Assembly (NCBI GenBank): GCA_002633025.1
Contig: NMRB01000088.1
Span: 303,896 to 367,895, forward strand
Reading direction: 5' to 3'
Length of the DNA stretch: 64,000 nucleotides
Origin: Notospermus geniculatus
Lineage: Eukaryota; Nemertea; Pilidiophora; Heteronemertea; Lineidae
Below, in pieces: positions 43,631 through 53,510 of the stretch (positions are counted from its first letter, which is position 1; the number at the start of each line of letters is the position of its first letter). Made by a program: the position numbers and the translations under genes. The notes below the pieces were generated by a model. That model worked only from the letters and a program-made list of their open reading frames with translations. It ran no database searches and was not told the origin of the DNA.

Positions 43631-44231
43631 TCGCGAACTTTACAATTGCCATTTTATCATGAATTATCAAATGAAATGCGGAAATTATGAATTAAAACAA
43701 TGTTGTATTCATTAAAATTCAGCCTTTAATGAATTTGATTCAACACTTCATACCAATTCAACACTTTCGGTGTGCTGCCCTCTATCCAGCAACATGTAGG
43801 ATCCCCATTCACAGTGTGTGATCATTTACACGTAGGCTGGTTCAAGTTGCAAAATGGCAGGGAATTGCAGCACAGCCGGTTGACGGGATGTTCTGTTAAG
43901 AAGACTAAGAAAATTTCAGCACTTCTTTTATCATACTGAAATTAGCGTGTGAACTCATTACAGTGGAACATGCACTGAGCCTCTTGGTAGACCACGAAAC
44001 CAATTTATTACCACCAACTTCAGCATAAACAGGATCAAATTGATTACAGTTAACACCGGGTCAGGTTACAATATCTCGTTCGGAATTAACGAAGTCGGGT
44101 CCGATCAACTTGTATGATTATGATCATGCTAACGAGGGATTCTGATTAGTAATGATATCTTGTCATTTAATTGATCATCATCAGCGAACAAGGCGTTCCC
44201 TTTTCTTATAAAGAAAATGAGCTCCTCACTT

Positions 44232-44498
44232 TTCTGTAATCTCTACTAGAAAGTGCCTGAGGAAGACCACGGTTGGGGTCGAACGAATTTATGTAGTGTT
44301 TCCGCCAGAGGGGGTACAGGGGGTATGTCCCCTCCTTAAAAATTCAAAATTAGTCAAAATTTGTGTTTTTGACCAAGAATTCTGTCAAATTTTCTCTTTG
44401 CCCCCCCCCCTTTAAAAAAATTCCTGGCAGAAACACTGTTATGTTTATCATCATTTTGTGTGTCGTTAAGTTTTTTTGCTTCTATTTTGGATATCACT
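44232..44498 (+). repeat. TGAGGAAGAC repeat, interrupted copy
   Basis: Left half TAATCTCTACTAGAAAGTGC then CTGAGGAAGACCACGG; right half TTTATCATCATTTTGTGTGT ... TTTTGGATATCACT, matching the other copies once the nested MITE is removed. Confidence 0.7.
44295..44438. mobile_element. MITE, AGTGTTTCYGCCAG ends (nested)
   Basis: Ends AGTGTTTCCGCCAG / CTGGCAGAAACACTG; poly-G and poly-C runs inside. TTATGT at 44289-44294 and 44439-44444. Confidence 0.8.
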
Positions 44499-44931
44499 TA
44501 TAAACACAGTGCAGTTCCTGATACAGTAATGTATTATACATGTACGTACAAGGCTTAACCTGCCATTCTTATCACGTTATATCATAACTTGTAACGCATT
44601 GTCCTGCAATATGATTGTTTCTATTATGGTTGCTATAGCCACATGTCAAGGCAATCATTTACCAGAAGACAACACAATATTAGCTGGCTTGGGCATCTAA
44701 TTAGATGGAAATTGACCTCTGATTAGCCGTGGTGTTGACGTACGCGATGGGAACCTTTTCCCATGGAATAGAGCCCTGAAGTGTATTGTGTTTTTTTCTG
44801 TAATGAAAGTGACGAAGACCATGGCTGGTATTCTCATCACTTTGTCCAGAGCATGCTCTCTAGCTGTACGTTATATATATATATCATTAATACCGGCGTC
44901 GTAACCCTGTTGGATTTTTGCCGGAGGTATG

Positions 44932-45348
44932 GGCCCGTATTCAATAAGGGTGATCATCGCACGTTTAAGGGTGTTTTGGCCTAATCAGCGTACAAATTCT
45001 GCATTACACAGGTTAAAGGCCTAGAAAACTATTGTCTGATGTCTGTACGGTGGTTTACCAGAGGCGTTTACCCGCAGGATAATCACACATAACTATCTTG
45101 CGTCTAAGTCAAAGAGCATGAAGGAAATGTTGAACGATCAGGAAGGCTTGTCTAGAATTTTTCCAACACTTTCTATTGTCCTCCCACACTAAGACGCAGG
45201 AATGTTAGACGCGTGTAATCATCGTGTGGGTAAAATGCCAGGGATCAGGCAGCTTACAGAACGTAGAACAATAGTTTCTAGGCCTATAACCTGTGTAATG
45301 CAGAATTTGTACGCTGATTTAGCTAAACGCCCTTATTGAATACGGGCC
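44932..45348. mobile_element. 417-bp GGCCC-family foldback
   Basis: Arms over 80 bp: GGCCCGTATTCAATAAGG...TACAAATTCTGCATTACACA then GGTTA. ATG at 44929-44931 and 45349-45351. The left arm holds a ~20-bp insertion relative to the right. Confidence 0.85.
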
Positions 45349-45352
45349 ATGG

Positions 45353-45570
45353 AGTCCACGACAGGCTACTGTCCACCTGTGTGGGGTCTTTTACTTGCCC
45401 TGGCATAGACACTCAGGTACAACGCTTTTAGTCCCATCCGACGGACCCTGCATTAATGTTTCACAACTTTTTGTACACAACTTTTTGTTTCGAAGGCCCG
45501 CAGTCGAACCCGCGCCGACCCATTGCACAGTTTGGTAGTCGAGCGCGCTAACCACTCGACCACCGGGCTT
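45353..45570 (-). mobile_element. tRNA-derived SINE, second family
   Basis: Minus strand from 45570: A box TGGTCGAGTGG (45552-45562), B box GGTTCGACTGC (45500-45510), then a body with GGGTCCGTCGGATGGGAC and GGCAAGTAAAAGACCCCACA, a core I associate with widespread invertebrate SINEs. No cloverleaf anticodon arm, so not a tRNA gene. Confidence 0.8.
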
Positions 45571-45721
45571 AGACCGGGCTTGAATGTTGTGGTATTGGGT
45601 AATAAAAAATAGTAAAGGCTTTGACTTCCTTTCTGCTGGACAGCTGCAGTTGTGGGTCTTGTGCTTTTACTAGGATTTTATTTATACCACCCATTATAGT
45701 TCGTCCACTTCTTAGAAATCG

Positions 45722-46088
45722 GGCCCATATTCATAAAAACCTTGCTTGGCTTATTGGTATCCAAAAAAACAGCACAAAAACGAGACACAATACAATAAAT
45801 CGGAAAGTCGTCTCCGAATATTTCGCAAATTTTCGACCCCAATCGGGGTCTTCCTCAGGCGCTATGTAGAAGAGATCCCAGAGGTGAAATTGGCATTGTG
45901 TATACATGTACTTGGCTTGGCATGTACATGTACTGGTAGGAAGCGATGTCTTTCACCTTAGAAACCTGTTTCTATTTCATGTTCTCACATGTACATGTAG
46001 GCCTACTTACTAAAATGCCCGAATTCTACAGGCCAATGCATACAACTAGCAACCAACTAATCTAGGAAGATTTCCTGAATATCAGTCC
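45722..46088. mobile_element. GGCCC-family foldback with nested TGAGGAAGAC repeat
   Basis: Left arm GGCCCATATTCATAAAAACC then TTGCTTGGC; right arm GCAACCAACTAATCTAGGAA. The same layout, without insert, is at 57462-57722. A minus-strand TGAGGAAGAC repeat occupies about 45756-45875. Confidence 0.7.
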
Positions 46089-46412
46089 AGGAATTTGCTC
46101 TCTGGGAGCTTGGAAGCGAAAGATACAGATAAGGACAAAATAATGTGGTATTTCAGTAACTCAGTCTTCACTGGAGATTACAGCCTACCAACGAAATAAA
46201 ATAAACTTTGGTAATAAAACATGAAGCAGCCTGGCCATTACCATAATGGTGAGAGATATTACCGGTCAATGTCGACATAAAGCATCCTTTCCCCTAATAT
46301 CGTAATGATAAACACATTATAAAATGAGCCGCAAAATCCCAGTTGGGCACTATTCGAAATACATTAATAAACAACAAGTTTCAGCGTCGAAAGTATTTTT
46401 ATTCTTACTTTG

Positions 46413-46786
46413 CACACTCTAAATCTTGAACCGTCACATTTTAAAAACACATATCACGCCTTTTTTAACAAAATACACGTGATTTTTGTGTACATTGTGG
46501 CATGTGTTACGATGATCAACACACGAACACCACCTAAAAACATGTCATAAGTATTGGGTTTTAAAACAGCCACAATCCAAAAAACGTACCAATAAAACAC
46601 GTCGCATCAAAAAACGCAGCATCAATGCGTTATGTTTTTAACCTTCATGTATGTGTTTTTTGTGGCGTTAATGTGTTTATCATCGTAACACATGTCACGA
46701 TGTACACAAAATCCATGCACGTGTATTTTGTTTTAAAACGCGTGATTTGCGTTTTTAAAGTGTAACGGTTCAAGATTTAGAGTATG
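46413..46786. mobile_element. ~374-bp foldback abutting an exon
   Basis: Arms CACTCTAAATCTTGAACCGT / ACGGTTCAAGATTTAGAGTA; inside, AAAATACACGTG and CATGTGTTACGATGAT mirror each other. Confidence 0.8.
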
Positions 46787-46787
46787 G

Positions 46788-46911
46788 CTCTTTTCAAAAA
46801 CAAAATATTGCTGATGAGTCGCGAAACTCTGTTGGAGGAAGCAGTCAAGCATCCTCAGGAAATTCTTCATGCATAAAGCAGCGCCCTCAGTAGTCAGAGA
46901 GTAGTTGAACA
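46788..46911 (-). CDS. candidate exon 2 of a two-exon model
   Basis: Minus strand: acceptor TCGTAGTTGTTTACAG before 46911, first two bases (TG) completing the codon split by the preceding exon. Reads FNYSLTTEGAALCMKNFLRM, LDCFLQQSFATHQQYFVFEK. The frame runs to within a few bases of the foldback at 46413-46786. On the far side of that element lies CAAA|GTAAGA (about 46407-46412), so the natural donor may have been separated from the exon by the insertion. Helical, Cys/Gln-rich. Family not recognised. Confidence 0.5.
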
Positions 46912-47010
46912 CTGTAAACAACTACGAGACCAAGTGGGGCTGATTGAGAACGCAGCCCCCGACTCGTAGGTGCTGCGAGGAGAGGCAAAATACACATAGG
47001 AGACACTCAC

Positions 47011-47095
47011 CATTAACCATTTTTGCAGGCGTAGATTTCACCAAATTGTCTTGTTTACATGTACTTATGAATACTTCAAAAGAACAATACCATAC
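47011..47095 (-). CDS. candidate exon 1 of a two-exon model
   Basis: Consensus signals at both ends on the minus strand: acceptor CCACTTTTCTTTATCTTTTCAG and donor AATG|GTGAGT. 85 nt, phase 0 to 1: VWYCSFEVFISTCKQDNLVK then STPAKMVN. The intron to the next exon is 99 bp (46912-47010) and the phase matches exactly. Upstream exons were not confirmed. Family not recognised. Confidence 0.6.
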
Positions 47096-47385
47096 CTGAA
47101 AAGATAAAGAAAAGTGGTTTTGCATTACAGGCATGTTTGAAACCTGGTATCATTAAAGGTAATAAGTCGGGGCAGTCAAAAATATCATTTTAAGAATCAT
47201 TTCGTGACCCATGAAATTCACAATTTCAAAATTACAAATTTCCGTATTTAGCAGATTACATCCGTAGGTGAGCCTAGATTAGTTGACAGTGTTCTAAATG
47301 GTATTCGAATGCAGAAAAGCCACAGCGCAGTTGTGCAAATACGCAATAGGAAATTACTTCCCAATATGAGAACTGTAATAGAATC

Positions 47386-47456
47386 AAGATGGCGGCGTCC
47401 GATTCGGTATTTAGACAATTTGATAGGTGCGACCAGTTCGCTTTAGAGTGAACGCT
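47386..47456 (+). promoter_or_regulatory. YY1-like ATG context with short frame
   Basis: TCAAGATGGCGGCG matches a YY1-type site overlapping an ATG. The frame encodes MAASDSVFRQFDRCDQFALE and stops. It could be a transcription start with a first exon, pointing away from the minus-strand exon at 47011-47095. Confidence 0.25.
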
Positions 47457-47528
47457 GGAGAAAAGGTAAAACCTGAAAGATCAAGGAAATTTCTGGAAAA
47501 CTACAGAAGTTTCCTATGTTGTCATTAA

Positions 47529-48326
47529 GGTTGGGGGCTACCTATAGCTGAGCTCATTCCCTAGTGGCAATCCACGGAACTGGCCTTTGTGCGACCAGTC
47601 ATTCACATTCAGATTAAATCCGCTCACCCTGGTATACTGTTTTCGAAAACCAATCTTCAGTGTACGTGCCGACCCTAAATCTTTTGTGTCCACTGCGGGT
47701 ATTGTTCAGCTCTGTCACTGGTGCTTTGGTCACAAGTGGCCGAACAGAGTTTACTCAAATGGCGCGAATTATGCAAATCTACATAACAAAGAAGTAACTG
47801 GCGAGTGGTATGGAATTTTTCAAATTTGCAAAACAAGTTTTCTCATTTGTGGACGCATATATTTGAAAAATTTCTTTTGGATGTTATTGCCATATGTGCA
47901 TTCTAGGGCAACACGATCGCCTTTTTTGAATAGTTGGTCGGGAATATGAAATATTTCAAAAACTGTAAATAGAGCCCTTTTTTGGCATTAATTAGTTTAT
48001 ACCAATTAAACGGAAAGTACTTTCGTAAAAAACGGATCGTTACGCCCTGCAGGCATCAGGCCTGTACCTTACAGACTATGTGGGAAACTGATGTGTCGCA
48101 TCCCAAGTCTGCAAAATTGTTTGCGAACTCAAATTTTGACAACCTGTTATAACTTAATTAACTCCATCGTAATTAGTCAAAATGAACAATTCTTTCACAG
48201 AACGGGAGCCTAAAGGTTGTAGCTAAAACATTTCGTTAACATCAGTTTGTTACTTTTTGTCATGAATATGTTAGGACGCTTGTTTTCAAAGAGCGTCAAT
48301 AAAGTCGGCATAGGTAGCCCCCAGCC
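47529..48326. mobile_element. 798-bp TTAA-flanked element
   Basis: Short ends GGTTGGGGGCTACCTATAG / ATAGGTAGCCCCCAGCC, with TTAA at 47525-47528 and 48327-48330. TTAA targets fit piggyBac-type (or Kolobok-type) elements. A 120-codon plus frame (47587-47949) does not resemble a transposase to me. Confidence 0.7.
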
Positions 48327-48334
48327 TTAATTGG

Positions 48335-50175
48335 TGACTGGTCAAAAACATTTCTGTTTGATTACCCATGTGACAAATAAGGAGTATCAAGGTCAAGCCT
48401 CCAGATCTTGGCTAATGGTTAATAAAAAGCTAAATGCAATCATGGCATTCCCACAGCAAATATCAAGTCTTTTTCAAGGTCTATTACTCTGGTATCAGTA
48501 TCGGAAGCCACATCGCTGTTTTGTCATGTGTGACTGACCCATAGCTTCAGTTGGATCTAGGTTGAAGTGTAAGATAATGGTGCAGTTTATGGGCAATTGA
48601 ATATTCATGAGCCCTTATAAGTCCTCTCTTTAGGATACCTTTCATGGAACCCATCACAGATAAATGTCATGAAATTGAATTCGAGAAGGCCAGATCCAAT
48701 TTAGATGACATGGCCATGCACAAAGGATATTACGTTTGACTTTGTTAGCCAGTAGCAGAGGTCGTTAATGGGCCCTGGGCAGCTTTAACAATTGGCTAAT
48801 GATGCTAAGAGCAACCATGCTAAAGGTTATCCTTGAGGGTGAATTGAGATGAATTTATGGTAACCATATTAGGTGGCAGTATCAACTGCACGGAAACTTT
48901 CTACAGGGCTAAAATATCATTTCCACATATCTATTTTTTATGGACTTAATTGAGAAAAAACACTAGTGGAATTGAGGACGTCCGCACTTGGGACGGTCCT
49001 AATCGGAGACGAAGAATTGTTCATGCATGTCCCCTTTCGTGCAGTAGAACACGGTCTGTCCCCACTTGACACCACATACACGTGGACGGGTGGCTGGCAT
49101 CTTATCTGGCCTCGTAGGGTGAACATGGGAGTTGTTGGCCACCATAATGTAGTTGGCTACCAATAGGAGCAGCAGCCGCGCGTATTACTAAAAGATGGCA
49201 GCAAAGTTCTGGCGGACCAATACAAAGGAAAATCCACGTGATTGGTGCTCGATCAAGAACGAATGGGTCCGCTATATGCAATGAATTGGCCGTAGTGACA
49301 CGATCAACTCACTGACAGCTCCTATTGATACACCATTCTTTGCAGTGGAATGGTGGCAGACAAATGTTCGTGGGCTGAGGATTGACTGGTTCTATGTCCA
49401 CTTTTAACTTGACCCAAATTGCCTGTGCATATAGTCCTCTGCAGGCTCAGGAAGTCAGTGTCTACTTAAAAGTGGACAAAGTACCAGTCAATACCTGTCA
49501 ACAGGTGGTCGACCATTGCTTGGTGGCCAACCACTCTGTGGTGCACCCTACAAAAGGGACGGGAACCAGACCAACAGTGAGGATATATGGATTTATATTG
49601 GGCATAACCACTCGAACAGCAGCTTCTGACACATGGAAACAAATTTTCTACAGAAGCACGAGCTGTGCGAGTGGAAAGCTTTCAAAAAAACTCCTGCTGG
49701 CAGACTGATTTGGTAATTTGTCAAACACCAGTTACCATCACTGAAGCAATGAAAGAAAAAAGGAACTTTCCAAGGAGCTGCTGTCATGTCTTAATTAGCT
49801 GAAAACATTTACTCAGAAAAAATTTTGGACTGAGCAATCTATCCCAGAAATCAACGGCCACAATTGATATTGTCAATCAAGCAAATCCTTTGTCACAAAC
49901 CCAAATTGATATACATCCTTGCAGCAGGATAAAACAAATACAGTAACATCGTTTCTTTATCCACTCAAAAAAACACATAATGTGAGAAAACATGCTGTGC
50001 AGGGTCAGAGACTATCATGCAGTTGGCAAATGATGAAAGGGTGATATCAGAGAAATCAATGGTAACCAAACATGAAATGTTGCAAAATATGACACCATAA
50101 CTATTGGACTCCTTGGTAGACTAATTTATCAACAGATTCAGATGTGTATTCTTTTCCCCACTCTTGACACTGAGT
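48335..50175. other. no gene confirmed
   Basis: Open frames at 48966-49166 and 49382-49708 (plus) lack splice support. TCCACTTTTAA/TTAAAAGTGGA form a small inverted pair (49397-49472). Confidence 0.4.
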
Positions 50176-50180
50176 TCGAT

Positions 50181-50382
50181 AAAAGGGGCTGTTCGTTTTC
50201 GTCAATTGAGGAATTTGAGTTGTGATCCTTGAGAAAATGGAGAAAGCTATGAAGCTGCAAATTGCAGTGATTATTCTGAAGAGCACAACAAATAATCCCT
50301 GCAATTTGCAAGTGCATAGCTTTTTCCATTTTCCCAAAGATCACAACTCAGATTCCTCAAGCGACAAAAAGAACAGCCCCTC
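50181..50382. mobile_element. MITE, AAAAGGGGCTGTTC family, copy 2
   Basis: Matches 1122-1322 end to end; ends AAAAGGGGCTGTTCGTTTTC / GAACAGCCCCTC. Confidence 0.8.
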
Positions 50383-50405
50383 TTATTTTATCTAGTGTCT
50401 TTTTC

Positions 50406-50930
50406 TCACAATATGACGGGATGAACCTTTCTCCAAATATTTATTGTTGAGCTGCACTCTATTAAAAAGTGAAACTCATCACCAACTACGTTTTTGGCGC
50501 ATTCATGACAAATGATATCATCTTCATTTGGGTGTACTTCAGTAGATTTATGTTTGCATTGATCAATAGAATAACCGGAGCTCCATCTTCCCACGATGTC
50601 CGACACTGCATGATGTAATCCTTGAAGTTGCTGCGTGACGTACAGAGCCACCTGTGTTAATAACGAAAAACCAAAGTAGTACCAGATGGCAAAGCTTTGT
50701 TGCATCTCTTCGTGTTCGCTGTTTGACTTCATCCATTTCCCAGTAGATGGAACGAGTGAGGAGTGGTTACTGATTCCACCACTACAAACAGCTGCGGAGC
50801 TGGGACGACTTCGTCCTGGATCATCACGGTCTACGCATTCAATGCTTCTTCTCTCGCTCTTGTCTGTTTGGAGGCAGTGGTAGGGGCAGTAAATAGCATA
50901 AGTTTCTCGGGATGGAGTGACATGGGGCCG
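50406..50930 (-). pseudogene. LINE-type reverse transcriptase tail remnant
   Basis: A minus-strand frame open for about 170 codons ends at TGA 50406. Its end, HPNEDDIICHECAKNVVGDE then FHFLIECSS, has the C-x2-C ... DExHFLxxC pattern seen at the C-terminus of many non-LTR retrotransposon polymerases. The part before it (HEEMQQSFAIWYYFGFSLLT, QVALYVTQQLQGLHHAVSDI) is protein-like but not recognisable as polymerase. No catalytic YxDD motif is present, so only a 3' fragment remains, or a host exon is fused. A MITE caps the upstream end at 50934. Confidence 0.4.
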
Positions 50931-50933
50931 TAT

Positions 50934-51040
50934 TCTAGAAGCTTCCTTAACTCTAAGGTCCACTTTATAACCTTTTGTATTTTGCCCTGCAAGCAATAGC
51001 TAAAGGTAAACCTTAGAGTTAAGGAAGCTTCTAGAAACCG
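50934..51040. mobile_element. 107-bp foldback, GGGGCCGTATTCTAGAAG ends
   Basis: Arms GGGGCCGTATTCTAGAAGCT then TCCTTAA mirror TTAAGGAAGCTTCTAGAAAC. CAT at 50931-50933 and 51041-51043. Relative of 35045-35306. Confidence 0.8.
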
Positions 51041-51463
51041 CATAAGTCTCTGACTATTTGAGGTAGTTCATTACTTCTGTGTCTTTGAGCCTCTGCTTGG
51101 TCACTCTTTGTCCAGACTACCTTTCTTCAAGTAGGCCAAATCAAGGTTTGACAAATGAAGATAATTTTTGACAAACTTTGCCGTTCTTTTATTGATGCAC
51201 GGCAAACACTGGCACAAAGTTCAGCAGCCTGACTTTCAACCAATTCAAATAAGAATATTTAAAGCCGTGCTCACTATAAATCAACGAACAGCCTGTTACT
51301 TATCTGCACAGGTTCATCTAATGAGAGGGGCATCCATCACACGGCCACCAATATGGACAATGATAGATGCCAAACAGAAACCTTGATGTAAATCGTAATA
51401 TTGTGTGAGTTATTGAGAATCGATGGAAAATGCGGATGTTTTGCAGTGATAAAAGTCCCTAAT

Positions 51464-52523
51464 CACACCTTGCCCACTGATTCGCGGTAACTCGAGTTAC
51501 CTTCATCTTTCAAGATGGCGGACAATATCGGCAGCCAAGGTGAGTTCTTGTTTTGCTTGATTTTCACTACTTTCGCTGAATCATTATGAACCATCCATGG
51601 CAGGGTGTACTCAGTATATGCTAAAGATAATTCTGGTTCTTGTAGCTTCGCTAAATTCCCCGTAGTTATCGAGTAATAAGCCGTTGAAATTTCGGATCGA
51701 GAGGACGGTAACTCAGCATGTATGCTCATATGGGATGACGGTAACTCAAATTTGAGATGACGGTAACTCATGAACATTTACCATGTTTACTTCATTTTCT
51801 GCCACCAAATTCATTTTCCATGTTGTACCACCGCAGATTCAGTTCGCATAATGAATCACTTCTACAACACAATGCCAAAGGAATTTTCTCGGGAATTTTA
51901 GATTTAGCCAGATTTTAGATCAATAATCATTTTATCGTTGAATTCATTTGATGTCAAATTGAAATGTACTGATTTATACTGGTATTTCCCTGTGTCCGCA
52001 TCTAAAATAGGTAATCTAATGCTTAATTTTTTATCTGGGTGGTACTTTTTCATATGAACAATGATGTCGCCTTGGTCGTTGGTGGTTTTTTCACAATAGT
52101 AGCATCTTATCATGTCATCTGAAAGATGAAAGGGAAAATGGTTAAAAATAGTTACGGTAAAATACAAAGGGTGAATATCATTCAATAGGCTCCTAGTCAT
52201 GATCTGTATTTATATGGAGTTACCGTCATCCCAAAATTTTGCGAGCCGTGTGTTACCGTCACTCAGTGACGTGAGTTACCGTCCTCTCGATCCGAAATTT
52301 CAACGGCTTATTACTCGATAACTACGGGGAATTTAGCGAAGCTACAAGAACCAGAATTATCTTTAGCATATACTGAGTACACCCTGCCATGGATGGTTCA
52401 TAATGATTCAGCGAAAGTAGTGAAAATCAAGCAAAACAAGAACTCACCTTGGCTGCCGATATTGTCCGCCATCTTGAAAGATGAAGGTAACTCGAGTTAC
52501 CGCGAATCAGTGGGCAAGGTGTG
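51464..52523. mobile_element. 1,060-bp TIR transposon carrying a zinc-finger gene
   Basis: Terminal inverted repeats 51464-51715 and 52272-52523 (252 bp each, no mismatch seen by eye) start CACACCTTGCCCACTGATTC. CTAAT flanks both sides (51459-51463, 52524-52528). Subterminal motif GACGGTAACTCA / TGAGTTACCGTC and palindrome GGTAACTCGAGTTACC give about ten GAGTTACC copies. The middle (51716-52271) holds the second exon of a small gene. A CAC terminus with a 5-bp duplication recalls Transib-type elements, but the terminal heptamer CACACCT does not match their CACWRTG. Superfamily unassigned. Confidence 0.9.
51904..52472 (-). CDS. two-exon C2H2 zinc-finger protein of the transposon, 79 aa
   Basis: Exon 1 is 52448-52472 (ATG in AAG-ATGG context, encoding MADNIGSQ plus one base) inside the right terminal repeat, ending CAAG|GTGAGT. 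The intron is 52119-52447, closing with TTTTCCCTTTCATCTTTCAG. Exon 2 is 51904-52118. The phases join exactly, giving 79 codons and a TAA. Residues 14-35 form C-x2-C-x12-H-x4-H (CYYC...HMKKYH), a C2H2 finger, followed by LSIRLPILDADTGKYQYKSV and an acidic end. No catalytic domain. I infer a DNA-binding protein, perhaps for the repeated GAGTTACC sites and perhaps a transposition repressor or a captured host exon. The left repeat holds an identical exon 1 at 51515-51539 reading inward on the plus strand. Splicing is predicted, not observed. Confidence 0.65.
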
Positions 52524-52529
52524 CTAATG

Positions 52530-53260
52530 TCATTACGGGGTGTTGGCATCTGACCATCAACATCACCTGAGCCGATTTTTGCAATGTGTTGTCACAGTGT
52601 CAATGACCATGAACATGTCCATATTAATGGTACATGGCGTTATCTATTTAGTGACATTTTTCGGCATATCTTGAGAAGAATAGGACCCCTGTGTCACTTG
52701 TGTGCTGATGAAGGTTCTCTTTGGGGCAAAACTATCAACTGTAGCCAACATATGGTATCGGGGGCATCGGTGTGGTGTAGTTGAAGCAGCTTTTGTTACC
52801 TCCGGGATTCTGGTATCATTGGTTCACAAGGTGACCATTATTTTCAACACTCTGGGATGTCTGTGTATGTCTGGCAACATTTTCAGCTATATCTCAGTTG
52901 CTGAAGCAGCAATACGTTCTAAAGTTGGCATGTATGTAGTCATATTCTAGTATGGTTGTTTTGTGTGAGTATTTCGAACAGATATACGTGTGGATTTCTT
53001 TTAAGAGGGTTTTTTTGGTGGATTTTCAAGGATATATCGGTTTCTGAACGATAAAATTCTTAGAACATGGCGGTGTCAATGTATTGTATGCCAATACACG
53101 GCTGCTGAAGCCTGGGGGAATGAGGCCGAGTGCCCTGAAATTACCCTGTGAACCCTGTCGCCGCCAGGCTTGTCTAATATTGTCTATGGAGTCATGAATG
53201 CCCGACAAGCACTCCTGATCTCTCGATTCAAAATTTTATTGAATCCAAAGTCCAATATGC
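52530..53260. other. no gene recognised
   Basis: Unique sequence; short frames at 52584-52784 and 52702-52950 lack support. Confidence 0.4.
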
Positions 53261-53263
53261 TCA

Positions 53264-53510
53264 AAACGGTCAGACACGGCCAACGATTCCTCAGAGGCAG
53301 GCTGACTACCGAGTTGTCGGTGACAAACTTTTAATATCTCTCATCAGACAACACATCAAGAGGTTTGTCACTTAGGCTCCACAGAGAGCTTCAACATCAA
53401 ATAATACCAGCGCAAATTGTGTCAGGCCTCTTCAGCAGTTACGAGCATCTTTTGCCTCGTTGACCATCATGTCAACAGTCTTTAATGTCTCTAGAGACTT
53501 CTCAATCAAG
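53264..53510 (+). pseudogene. possible decayed Tc1/mariner transposase fragment
   Basis: One plus frame reads GQTRPTIPQRQADYRVVG ... LISLIRQHIKRF, a stop, then STSNNTSANCVRPLQQLRAS. The GRxR-PxxPxRQxxYxV and NNxxSAxxVRxxL patterns recall the N-terminal helix-turn-helix region of Tc1-like transposases. Short, stop-containing and weakly matched. Confidence 0.25.

Noticed and set aside
45500-45570. tRNA gene on the minus strand
   Set aside because: Good A and B boxes, but no cloverleaf in the middle and a SINE-like body follows.
47587-47949. piggyBac transposase inside the TTAA element
   Set aside because: The 120-residue frame shows none of the expected Asp-rich catalytic pattern or C-terminal cysteine domain.
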